Assembly: GCA_023457475.1 (NCBI GenBank)
Contig: JAEWLO010000426.1
Coordinates: 1-15,892 of the forward strand
Reading direction: 5' to 3'
DNA: 15,892 nucleotides
From: Pseudomonadota bacterium
GTDB taxonomy: Bacteria > Pseudomonadota > Gammaproteobacteria > Xanthomonadales > Xanthomonadaceae
The translations under genes were made by a program, and so were the position numbers. Positions within the stretch are counted from its first letter, which is position 1; every line of letters starts with the position of its first letter. Positions 6,926 to 13,214 of the stretch are shown here, one piece after another. The notes under the pieces are model-generated. The model saw nothing but the letters and a program-made list of their open reading frames with translations, did not search any database and was not told the origin of the DNA.

Positions 6926-6947
6926 GTAATGACACGCCATGCGTGTC
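6926..6947 (+). repeat. Variant REP element (GTAA instead of GTAG)
   Basis: A 7 bp stem, GACACGC at 6931-6937 with GCGTGTC at 6941-6947, has a CAT loop and is preceded by GTAAT. The stem is the same as in the REP at 9548. Outer bases CCCGC (6921-6925) and GCGGG (6949-6953) can pair as well. The lead tetranucleotide has mutated from GTAG to GTAA. It may also end transcription of the DUF502 gene. Confidence 0.65.
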
Positions 6948-6959
6948 AGCGGGAACCCA

Positions 6960-7637
6960 TCACCGCTCACCCGCCCGCGTAAACGGCACACTCTCCGGTG
7001 CCACCGCACCACCGGAAATGATGAAGCTCATGGCCTGGTCCACCGTCCAGTCGGTCGGGGTCAGCAGCTCTACCGGCACGATTTCCAGGTACCCCGAGGT
7101 CGGGTTGGGCGTGGTCGGCACATACACCGCCGCCAGCTCGCGCCCGGTGCCCTGTTCACGAATGACCCGGGTCACCAGCCCCACCGACTTCATGTCCCGG
7201 TGCGGGAAGTCGATCAGCACCACGCGCTGGGTGGTGCCCGGCTCGGTCTGCAGCATGTCCAGCAGCTTCTTGGCGCTTTCGTAGATGATGCTGGCCAGCG
7301 GAATGCGCTTGATCACCGCCCCGAACCAGCGCAGCAGGCGCTGCCCGATCACCCGCCGGCTGAGTACGCCCACGCTGAGGATCACCAGCAGGGTGGCCCC
7401 CAGCCCGATCACGTTCTGCATCCACTCGACCTTGATCCAGCCGAGGTAGTGGGGGAACGAGCCGGCGATGCGCTCGGACAGCGGCACCACCACCGGGGCA
7501 CTGATGCCCGAGAGCAGCACGAACACGAACTTGACCACCACCCAGGTCAGCCAGATCGGCAGCAGGGTGAGCAGGCCGGTCAGGAACAGGCGCTGCAGGG
7601 AGGGGCGCGGAACAAGGTGGGGGGCTTCGGGCGACAT
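6960..7637 (-). CDS. DUF502 family integral membrane protein
   Basis: Inner-membrane protein of the DUF502 family (PF04367), of unknown function and widespread in proteobacteria. From ATG 7637 it has 225 residues. An in-frame GTG at 7694 would add 19 basic residues that look unlike the family. Membrane helices cover about 17-43 (LFLTGLLTLLPIWLTWVVVK) and 73-93 (MQNVIGLGATLLVILSVGVL). The soluble part shows family-typical stretches: RIPLASIIYESAKKLLDML (111-129), VYVPTTPNPTSGYLEIVP (171-188) and MSFIISGG (203-210). A TACAAT element lies only six bases before the ATG, so the mRNA may be leaderless. The gene is divergent from the hypothetical gene at 7793. Confidence 0.9.
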   Translation of the reverse strand: MSPEAPHLVPRPSLQRLFLTGLLTLLPIWLTWVVVKFVFVLLSGISAPVVVPLSERIAGSFPHYLGWIKVEWMQNVIGLGATLLVILSVGVLSRRVIGQRLLRWFGAVIKRIPLASIIYESAKKLLDMLQTEPGTTQRVVLIDFPHRDMKSVGLVTRVIREQGTGRELAAVYVPTTPNPTSGYLEIVPVELLTPTDWTVDQAMSFIISGGAVAPESVPFTRAGER

Positions 7638-7643
7638 CCGCGC

Positions 7644-7649
7644 ATTGTA
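7644..7649 (-). promoter_or_regulatory. Candidate -10 element of the DUF502 gene
   Basis: The minus strand reads TACAAT, five of six bases of the sigma-70 -10 consensus, ending six bases before ATG 7637. Transcription would then begin at or next to the start codon. No good -35 hexamer is visible at 16-18 bases upstream. Confidence 0.33.
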
Positions 7650-7742
7650 GCGGCCCACCCGCACCCCGGATCGCGCACGGCTGAACCGGCCCACTATGAT
7701 GGGTCACCCGCTCGGCTGATCCCGCACGCGCCCCCGCCGCGC

Positions 7743-7765
7743 GTAGAGCCACGCCTTGCGTGGCT
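7743..7765 (+). repeat. GTAG-type REP element
   Basis: GTAG is followed by an 8 bp stem, AGCCACGC at 7747-7754 with GCGTGGCT at 7758-7765, and a CTT loop. It is identical to the elements at 8914 and 9503 except for the loop base. It lies in the gap between the divergent DUF502 gene and the gene starting at 7793. Confidence 0.85.
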
Positions 7766-7792
7766 GCACACCCCACCGAAGAGAAAAACACC

Positions 7793-8917
7793 ATGCTGAA
7801 AGGACTCAAATGGCTGCTCTCGACCCTCACCGGTCTGGCCATCCTCCTCGTCGCCCTGCTCACCATCTCCCGCCATCTGCCCCTCCCCCAGGACGAAGCC
7901 AAGGCCCTCGAGTCGATGGCCATCCAACCCGCCTCCTGGCAACACCCGGAACACAACGCCTTCCCGGCCGTCTGGTTCCTCGCCTACGACGGCATCGCCC
8001 CCAGCGAACAACCGGCCCTGCTGGCCGAAGACCTCGCCCGCCAGAAGCAGGGCATGGCCGCCACCCCGGCCGAGCCTATGATGGAAAGCATCGCGGCCGA
8101 ACGCTTCACCCGCGTCAAGCCGGACATCCCGCGCTGGTGTGGCCGCGACGTCCCCAGCTGCCTGGCCCAGGTGCGTGAACACGCCGATGAGGTGGCCGCC
8201 ACGCATGATGGCCACGACGCTCTGCACGCGCGCATTGCGGCGTTGGGCCAGTACACGCACATGCGCAGTCCGTTCGTGCAGGACCTGAACATGCCGATTC
8301 CGCAGTTCGGCCTGTTGCTGGAACGCACCTCGTCGCTGGCGCTCGCACACGTACGCGGCGACAGTGCCAGCGCCCTGCAGGGTGTCTGCGAAGACACAAG
8401 CGCCGCCCGCATGCTGATGCGCGATGGCGACAACCTGATCACCGCCATGATCGGCGGTGCCTGGGCCCAGCGCAGCGCCGATCTGTTCACCGAAATAGTG
8501 GCGGAGCTGCCGAGCGATACGGCCCTGCCGGTGCAGTGCCGGATCGCCTTTGCACCGGTCGAGGTCAAGGAAATGGACCTGTGCCAGCCGCTGCGCGGCG
8601 AATTCGCGTTCCAGGCCACTGCTCTGCGGCCCGAGCACGTTCCGATGCACCAGCGCTGGCAGTTCAACGCGCGCAAAACCCAGGCCCGCACCGCGTGGCT
8701 GCTCTCGCGCAGCTGCGCCGAACCGGTGCAGGCCCAGATCCGCGCCGGTCAACCCGTCAGGCTGCCCGAGCCCCGACCCACCTGGACGCTGGACTGCGCG
8801 GACAATGTGGTGGGCTGCGTGTTGATGGGCATCCAATCACCGAATTATGAGGAGTACCTCCACCGCATGCAGAAGAGCGGCGCAGCCCTCAAAAGAGCCA
8901 GCGAATCCCTCCCGTAG
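7793..8917 (+). CDS. Unrecognised membrane-anchored periplasmic protein with eight cysteines
   Basis: A 374-residue protein of no family I recognise. I start it at ATG 7793, after a weak GAAGAGA motif at 7778-7784. An in-frame GTG at 7760 lies inside a REP and is unlikely. The N terminus has a Lys-containing start and one hydrophobic helix (about 7-25, LLSTLTGLAILLVALLT), which looks like a signal anchor with the rest outside the cytoplasm. The body is soluble and holds eight Cys (116, 123, 199, 249, 264, 308, 335, 342), an even number that could form disulfides. The gene ends convergent with the DUF4442 gene, and its TAG stop is formed by the GTAG of a REP. Normal codon use and an uninterrupted frame support that it is expressed. 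Function is unknown. Confidence 0.8.
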   Translation: MLKGLKWLLSTLTGLAILLVALLTISRHLPLPQDEAKALESMAIQPASWQHPEHNAFPAVWFLAYDGIAPSEQPALLAEDLARQKQGMAATPAEPMMESIAAERFTRVKPDIPRWCGRDVPSCLAQVREHADEVAATHDGHDALHARIAALGQYTHMRSPFVQDLNMPIPQFGLLLERTSSLALAHVRGDSASALQGVCEDTSAARMLMRDGDNLITAMIGGAWAQRSADLFTEIVAELPSDTALPVQCRIAFAPVEVKEMDLCQPLRGEFAFQATALRPEHVPMHQRWQFNARKTQARTAWLLSRSCAEPVQAQIRAGQPVRLPEPRPTWTLDCADNVVGCVLMGIQSPNYEEYLHRMQKSGAALKRASESLP

Positions 8918-8936
8918 AGCCACGCCCTGCGTGGCT
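8914..8936 (+). repeat. GTAG-type REP element that supplies a stop codon
   Basis: GTAG is followed by AGCCACGC at 8918-8925, a CCT loop and GCGTGGCT at 8929-8936. The TAG at 8915-8917 is the stop codon of the preceding gene. The element fills most of the 27 bp between two convergent genes and could act as a two-way terminator. Confidence 0.85.
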
Positions 8937-8944
8937 GAACCCTT

Positions 8945-9409
8945 TCATCGTTCGCCAACCCGCGCATCCGGCTTCAACCGCACATACACCTGCTTGCGCA
9001 CCCGCGCGACCACATCGCCTTTCGCATCCACGATGTCATTGCTGAACCAGCGCAGGCATTTCTCGCCGTTCGCCGTCGCCCCGCGCAGTTCATCCAACAG
9101 CGCATCATCCAACCGGAACTCCGCCACCACCGTACCGCGCCCGGGCTTGAGGAATTCAATCTCTCCCGCCCGGTCCCAGACGAAGTAGTTCCGCCCCAGG
9201 TTCTGCATCACCGTCAGCATCCAGAACGGATCGGTCATCGCGAACAGACTGCCGCCGAAGTGGGTGCCCACATAGTTCCGGTTCCACGGCCGCATGCGCA
9301 GCTCCACCCGCACATACCGGTAGTCGTCGGACACGTGGCTGACGTGGATACCGGCAAACAGGAACGGCGGCCACAGGTTGATGCCGTGGCGGAACAGGCT
9401 GGCCTTCAT
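8945..9409 (-). CDS. DUF4442 hotdog-fold protein, possible acyl-CoA thioesterase
   Basis: A 154-residue cytoplasmic protein of the DUF4442 family, which belongs to the hotdog-fold superfamily that includes PaaI-type acyl-CoA thioesterases. The diagnostic stretch is NYVGTHFGGSLFAMTDPFWM at 45-64, the hotdog helix with its conserved His-Phe-Gly-Gly. The rest gives the expected strands: YRYVRVELRMR at 30-40, GEIEFLKPGRGTVVAEFRL at 82-100, and a final KQVYVRLKP at 129-137. Enzymatic activity and substrate are not established for most of the family. ATG 9409 has no Shine-Dalgarno sequence. Instead an 11 bp inverted repeat ends five bases before it. The gene converges on the one ending at 8917. Confidence 0.87.
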   Translation of the reverse strand: MKASLFRHGINLWPPFLFAGIHVSHVSDDYRYVRVELRMRPWNRNYVGTHFGGSLFAMTDPFWMLTVMQNLGRNYFVWDRAGEIEFLKPGRGTVVAEFRLDDALLDELRGATANGEKCLRWFSNDIVDAKGDVVARVRKQVYVRLKPDARVGER

Positions 9410-9414
9410 GGGGA

Positions 9415-9443
9415 CGCTTCAGGCAGGAGAGGTGCCTGAAGCG
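9415..9443. promoter_or_regulatory. 11 bp perfect inverted repeat in front of the DUF4442 gene
   Basis: CGCTTCAGGCA at 9415-9425 and TGCCTGAAGCG at 9433-9443 are perfect complements around a seven-base spacer. The repeat ends five bases upstream of the DUF4442 start codon. It could be an RNA hairpin in the 5' leader or a protein-binding site. No Shine-Dalgarno sequence is seen between it and the start. Confidence 0.55.
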
Positions 9444-9444
9444 T

Positions 9445-9464
9445 ACCATTCGCATGCGTATGGT
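9445..9464. promoter_or_regulatory. 20 bp operator-like palindrome upstream of the DUF4442 gene
   Basis: ACCATTCGCATGCGTATGGT pairs with itself in nine of ten positions; only 9450/9459 mismatch. It follows the inverted repeat at 9415-9443 after one base. It is not of the GTAG REP type. A dyad of this size in the promoter region suggests a dimeric regulator, which is inference. Confidence 0.45.
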
Positions 9465-9502
9465 GGAACCCCGCAGGTGCCTGGCCTGCACGCGCCACGC
9501 AC

Positions 9503-9525
9503 GTAGAGCCACGCCCTGCGTGGCT
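9503..9525 (+). repeat. GTAG-type REP element, first of a tandem pair
   Basis: GTAG is followed by AGCCACGC at 9507-9514, a CCT loop and GCGTGGCT at 9518-9525. The sequence is identical to the element at 8914. A second REP follows 22 bases later in the same orientation. Confidence 0.85.
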
Positions 9526-9547
9526 GAAGGGCGTCGGATCGCCCGGC

Positions 9548-9575
9548 GTAGCGACACGCCATGCGTGTCCCTACG
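9548..9575 (+). repeat. GTAG-type REP element with extended stem, second of a tandem pair
   Basis: GTAG leads into the stem GACACGC at 9553-9559 with GCGTGTC at 9563-9569 and a CAT loop. The flanks CGTAG (9547-9551) and CTACG (9571-9575) also pair, which makes a longer interrupted hairpin. It lies downstream of the CHASE2-GGDEF gene stop and may help end its transcript. Confidence 0.8.
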
Positions 9576-9637
9576 CGGGCAGGTACAAGGGTCATCGAGA
9601 TGCGCGCGCGTGCAGGAACCCTGCGCCAGGCATGGCA

Positions 9638-11278
9638 TCACGTGGCATACCCATTCCCACCGGTCGCACGCGCGCGCATCAACGCTCCCTGCGCCCGTGC
9701 CAGGAACATATCGGCCGGTGCGGTCGCCCCCGGCACGCCGGTGAACACGCCGGCCGACACCGTGAGCGGTACCGTCTGGCCCAGCTGCACCGGCACATGG
9801 ATGTTCCGCACGCGCATCACCAGGTCTTCCACCAGCTGCAACGCACCTTCGGCATTGGTATCCGGCAGCAGCAACGCGAAGCTGTCGGTGCCCAGCCGCG
9901 CGGTGAGGTCGTGCGGACGGCGCGCATGCGACCGGATGAGTTCCGCCACCGCACGCAGTGCCGTGCTGCCGGCATGCGCGCCGTGCAGGGCCACCAGCGA
10001 GTGATAGCGGTCCAGATCCAGCAGCACCACGCTCAACGGGCGCGGCGGCTGCTGGCCGGCGGCGTGCTGGTGCGCCAGCTGCTGTTCGAAACGGCGCCGC
10101 GTGCCGAGTCCGGTGATGCCATCGGTATGGATGAGATGCCGCCAGCGCAGTGCCCGCCACACCCCCCAGGCCAGCAACGCCAGCCCAACGCCGGCAAGCG
10201 CGGCGACCGGCGCGAACCATACCTGGCCCAGCCGCAGCAGGCCGAAGGCCAGCAGCAGCACCGCCGGCAGCGACAGCAAAGCGACCACGCGCGCCCGGCG
10301 CAGGCGCAGGCTCAGGCCGAGCGCGCCCAGCGCCACCAGCAAACCGGTGAGCAGGGTCTGCAACAGCGGCGGCATCGCGGTGATGGCTTTCCCATCCAGC
10401 AGCATCGCCGCGACGTTGAGCTGGTACTCGGGCCCGCTCATGCCGTGCGCATCCGTGGTGGGAGTGACCACCGGCGACGCCGGGCTGGTGGTCAGGCCCA
10501 CCATCGCCAGCCGGCCGCGCAGGACGAGCGGATCGAGCCGGCCCTTCAGCACATCGGCATACGACACCTGCGGGAACGTGCCGGCCGGGCCTGCATAGCG
10601 CACACGCACATGGTGATTGCGCCGCCATTGCCAGGGCGACGCCGGGGACGCGGCCTGGGTGAGGTGACCCGGCGGCAGACCACGCCGGTTGGCGAGGGCC
10701 ATGCCCAGCGAGGGCCAATGCGGAGAGCCGACGCCGGCGGTCAGGAACTGGCTGCGGGTGACGCCATCGGCATCCACGTCGATCACGCTGTGTCCCAGGG
10801 TGACCGCATTGGCTGCGATCATCGGAATCGGCAGCAGCTCCTCCACGATGCCGGGGCGACCGGTCGGCACGGCCACCACCGGCAGCACTACCTGCCCGCT
10901 GCGGCGGATGGCCGCGGCGAGCTCGGCATCCTGGGCGGCGTCCTCGCGGTCTGGTTCGGCCAGCATCAGGTCCATCGCCACGCGCTCGGTGCCGGCCTCG
11001 GCCAGGCGGTCCAGCAACTGTGCATGGGTGGCGCGCGGCCAAGGCCACGGGCCGAGTTCCTGCAGGCTGGGCGGATCGATGGCGATCACCAGCAGTCGCG
11101 GGTCAGGGGTGTAACGCCAGTTCCGGACCCAGCGGTCGTACAGGGTTTCGTCCTGTTTCCAGAACACCTGGGCCTGGCTCGCCAAGGCGGCCAGCAGCCC
11201 CAGCGCGGCCGCCACCAGAAGGCGGCGGGACCAGGGCCAGGACAGGCGATGGAACAAGCGGTGTGAACTCACGGTCAT
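9638..11278 (-). CDS. CHASE2-GGDEF sensor protein with degenerate GGDEF motif
   Basis: A 546-residue inner-membrane protein. After one membrane helix (about 19-37), a periplasmic CHASE2 sensory domain covers about 40-295, recognised by LLVIAIDPPSLQELGPWPWP (62-81) and GHSVIDVDADGVTR (162-175). Three helices follow (about 303-323, 331-349, 353-374). The cytoplasmic GGDEF domain starts with HTDGITGLGTRRRF (384-397). Its signature is GTDSF at 463-467 instead of GG(D/E)EF, and the usual N..GH..GD region is altered (LVALHGAHAGSTAL at 428-441), although DLD at 421-423 remains. Diguanylate cyclase activity is therefore unlikely. The RxxD inhibitory-site motif is kept (RPHD at 454-457, five residues before the signature), so binding of c-di-GMP is possible. 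cnoX lies upstream in the same direction, 149 bp away. Confidence 0.9.
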   Translation of the reverse strand: MTVSSHRLFHRLSWPWSRRLLVAAALGLLAALASQAQVFWKQDETLYDRWVRNWRYTPDPRLLVIAIDPPSLQELGPWPWPRATHAQLLDRLAEAGTERVAMDLMLAEPDREDAAQDAELAAAIRRSGQVVLPVVAVPTGRPGIVEELLPIPMIAANAVTLGHSVIDVDADGVTRSQFLTAGVGSPHWPSLGMALANRRGLPPGHLTQAASPASPWQWRRNHHVRVRYAGPAGTFPQVSYADVLKGRLDPLVLRGRLAMVGLTTSPASPVVTPTTDAHGMSGPEYQLNVAAMLLDGKAITAMPPLLQTLLTGLLVALGALGLSLRLRRARVVALLSLPAVLLLAFGLLRLGQVWFAPVAALAGVGLALLAWGVWRALRWRHLIHTDGITGLGTRRRFEQQLAHQHAAGQQPPRPLSVVLLDLDRYHSLVALHGAHAGSTALRAVAELIRSHARRPHDLTARLGTDSFALLLPDTNAEGALQLVEDLVMRVRNIHVPVQLGQTVPLTVSAGVFTGVPGATAPADMFLARAQGALMRARATGGNGYAT

Positions 11279-11373
11279 CTGAGCCCTGATGCACGGGGCT
11301 CGGCACCAGGCCCCGATGGCCCTGACCTTACATCCCCCCGAATGGAACGGGGCCTTCCGGCACCCGCGCCGGC

Positions 11374-11379
11374 ATTATG
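11374..11379 (-). promoter_or_regulatory. Candidate -10 element upstream of the CHASE2-GGDEF gene
   Basis: The minus strand reads CATAAT, five of six bases of the sigma-70 -10 consensus, in the 149 bp gap before the gene. No convincing -35 is seen. The leader would be about 90 bases and contains short GC hairpins such as GAGCCC/GGGCTC around 11281-11301. Confidence 0.25.
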
Positions 11380-11427
11380 ACCCGGTTGCCACGCAGGAAA
11401 GAGCGCTCACGCCGCTTCCGGCACGTT

Positions 11428-12279
11428 TCAGAACACCAGCGCGGACATCCGGCGGCGGAACCGGCTGACCAGCGCAGCGTCGTCGATCACCTTGAACGCA
11501 TCCACCAACAGCTTGCGCGGCAGGCCGTCATTGAACTTCGGGTCGCGTTCGAGCAGCGCGAGGAACTGTTCCAGGGCCGCTTCATCCTGCCCGTCCAGCA
11601 GCAGCTGCACGCCGCGCAGGTGACGTGCCTGCAGGTCGTCGCCATTGGCCTGGATACGCGCATCGAGCGCGTCAGCCGCCGGGGCACCCTCGAGGGCACC
11701 GGCGAAATCGAGGCGCGCGCGGGCGCGTACGGCGCGATCATCGGTGGCGAGATTGGCCGGCAGTGCGTCGATCAGCGTGCGGGCCTCGGCGGCCGCGCCG
11801 ATCTGCAGCAGCGCCAGGGCCAGGTCGAGCTTGAGTTCTTCCTTGTCCGGTTCGGCGGCAATTTCCGCACGCAGCACGTCGACCTGGGCCTGCGGGTCCA
11901 GCGGCGCGGGTTCCACCTCGGCCACGGCCTCGGCCGGCGCGATGCCGTGCTGGGCCAGGAACTCCCGCAGCTGGCCTTCCGGCAGCGCACCGGGGAAGCC
12001 ATCCACCAGCTGGCCGCCCTTCACCAGGAACACCGTCGGGACGGAGCGGATCTGGAAGGCCGCGGCGATCTGCTGCTCCTTGTCCACGTCCACCTTGGCC
12101 AGCTGGAATGCGCCGTTGTACTCGGCGGCCAGCTTTTCCAGGATAGGCCCCAGGGTCTTGCAGGGCTCGCACCAGGTGGCCCAGAAGTCCACCAGCACGG
12201 GGGTCTGCAGCGATTTCTGCAGCACCTCGGCCTCGAAGGTGGCGGTGGTGGCTTCAAAGACGTGGGTCACTTCGCTCAT
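11428..12279 (-). CDS. cnoX: CnoX/YbbN-like thioredoxin-TPR chaperedoxin
   Basis: A 283-residue cytoplasmic protein, very close in length to E. coli CnoX (YbbN), a holdase that protects folding proteins and cooperates with GroEL. Residues 1-110 form a thioredoxin domain with the active site WCEPC (36-40), the cis-proline motif SVPTVF (79-84) and the DFWATWC lead-in. Residues about 128-283 are Ala/Leu-rich helices of the tetratricopeptide-like type found in YbbN proteins, including LLLDGQDEAALEQFLALLERDP. The two-cysteine CxxC site suggests thioredoxin-type redox activity, whereas the E. coli protein lacks such a site. ATG 12279 lies 32 bases after a reasonable promoter. It is divergent from the DUF998 gene. 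Confidence 0.9.
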   Translation of the reverse strand: MSEVTHVFEATTATFEAEVLQKSLQTPVLVDFWATWCEPCKTLGPILEKLAAEYNGAFQLAKVDVDKEQQIAAAFQIRSVPTVFLVKGGQLVDGFPGALPEGQLREFLAQHGIAPAEAVAEVEPAPLDPQAQVDVLRAEIAAEPDKEELKLDLALALLQIGAAAEARTLIDALPANLATDDRAVRARARLDFAGALEGAPAADALDARIQANGDDLQARHLRGVQLLLDGQDEAALEQFLALLERDPKFNDGLPRKLLVDAFKVIDDAALVSRFRRRMSALVF

Positions 12280-12311
12280 GGAGGCTGTTCAACCAGTAAA
12301 GATGTCCCCAG

Positions 12312-12340
12312 TTTATGGTGACGCAACCGGCCTGAGGCAA
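12312..12340 (-). promoter_or_regulatory. Candidate sigma-70 promoter of cnoX
   Basis: On the minus strand TTGCCT (12335-12340) and CATAAA (12312-12317) are 17 bases apart. Each matches four of six consensus bases. The -10 ends 32 bases upstream of ATG 12279. Confidence 0.38.
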
Positions 12341-12404
12341 CCCCGGTTGTCCCGCCCCCACCTTGGCGGTAGGCGCGCGGGCCGCGCTGACGGAGAATGG
12401 TCCC

Positions 12405-13013
12405 ATGCAGACCCTCGAACGCTTTGACCCCTGGCTCGGTGCCGCCGGTGCCGCCCTGTTCATCCTGACCGTGATCGGCTTCGGTGCGGCGCTGCCGGGT
12501 TACCTGCCGCTGGGCCATCCGGTGGCATTGCTCGGCGCGAAAGGGGTTCCCCATGCGCTGGCCTTCGACCTGCTGGGTTTCGTGCTGCCGGGTCTGCTGG
12601 CCTGCGCGGTGGCTCTGCGCCTGCTGGCGCGGGCACCGAAGACCGCACCGTGGACCGTGCGGGTGGGCGGGCAGATGCTGCTTCTGTCCGCCGTCGCGTT
12701 CACCGCCATGGGCGTGCTGCCGCTGGATGCCAGCGATATTGAAAGCCGCGCCAGCCAGTTCCATGCCAGCGCGTGGATGGTGTGGGTGCTGGCGTTCGTG
12801 CCGGGGGCGATCCTGTCGGGCTGGGGATTGCGGGCGTTGCCGGGCAGTGAGCGGCTGGCCGCGCTGCATGTGGCGGCCGGGCTGGCGGTGGGGGTCGGGG
12901 CATTGCTGCTGCAGGCGGTGATGCCGGCACCGATCGCCCAGCGGCTGGCGTTCGTGGTGTGGGCGGTGTGGCTGGCGACGGTGTTGCCGTTGGCGCGGTC
13001 GGTTGCGCGGTGA
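12405..13013 (+). CDS. DUF998 family membrane protein
   Basis: A 202-residue polytopic inner-membrane protein, consistent with the DUF998 family, whose function is not established. ATG 12405 is chosen because GGAGAA (12392-12397) is well placed; the frame extends upstream without a better start. About six hydrophobic helices are visible, roughly at 11-31, 52-73, 88-105, 122-140, 152-172 and 182-198. Family-like features are the loop LPLGHPVALLGAKGVPHALA (34-53) and the conserved segment MGVLPLDASDI....SQFHASAWM (102-124) with its His at 120. The gene stands alone between the divergent cnoX gene and leuS, with a minus-strand REP after its stop codon. Confidence 0.75.
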   Translation: MQTLERFDPWLGAAGAALFILTVIGFGAALPGYLPLGHPVALLGAKGVPHALAFDLLGFVLPGLLACAVALRLLARAPKTAPWTVRVGGQMLLLSAVAFTAMGVLPLDASDIESRASQFHASAWMVWVLAFVPGAILSGWGLRALPGSERLAALHVAAGLAVGVGALLLQAVMPAPIAQRLAFVVWAVWLATVLPLARSVAR

Positions 13014-13025
13014 GGGTTCGCGAGG

Positions 13026-13047
13026 GCCGGCCAACGGCCGGCGCTAC
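13026..13047 (-). repeat. GTAG-type REP element in reverse orientation
   Basis: Read on the minus strand, GTAG (13044-13047) leads to a 7 bp stem, GCCGGCC with GGCCGGC (13036-13042 and 13026-13032), and a three-base loop. It lies 12 bases after the DUF998 stop codon and may end that transcript. Confidence 0.72.
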
Positions 13048-13106
13048 CGGCGCACAACGTCGGAAACAGCGCAGATTGAACCGTCTGCGTTCGCCTTAAA
13101 TCCCTC

Positions 13107-13113
13107 TATATAT
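13107..13113 (+). promoter_or_regulatory. AT-rich candidate -10 region of leuS
   Basis: TATATAT at 13107-13113 is the most AT-rich spot in the 200 bp before leuS and follows TTAAAT at 13096-13101. No good -35 is found at standard spacing; TTGAAC at 13076-13081 is too far from TATATAT and too close to TTAAAT. The leader would be about 95 bases. Confidence 0.3.
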
Positions 13114-13214
13114 CAACAGGATGAGGCGCGCGCCGACATTCTGGCCGCTTTCCATTGGAGCCCTTTGCCGCACTGCGGTACCCTGTGCCGCTTTGCCGCC
13201 GCACACGCGTTTCC

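Noticed and set aside
7694..8836. Minus-strand open frame opposite the unknown gene at 7793-8917
   Set aside because: The plus-strand frame has a signal anchor, a sensible start and spacing to neighbours. The minus-strand product is His/Gly/Gln-rich, typical of an antisense shadow, although with no family match on either strand some doubt remains.
9632..11266. Long plus-strand open frame (544 codons) opposite the CHASE2-GGDEF gene
   Set aside because: The minus-strand frame has clear CHASE2 and GGDEF motifs. The plus-strand translation is Gln/Arg/His-rich and has no ribosome-binding site.
12369..12388. GTAG followed by a short GC stem before the DUF998 gene
   Set aside because: Only a 5 bp stem is possible and the spacing differs from the other REPs, so it is probably chance in GC-rich DNA.
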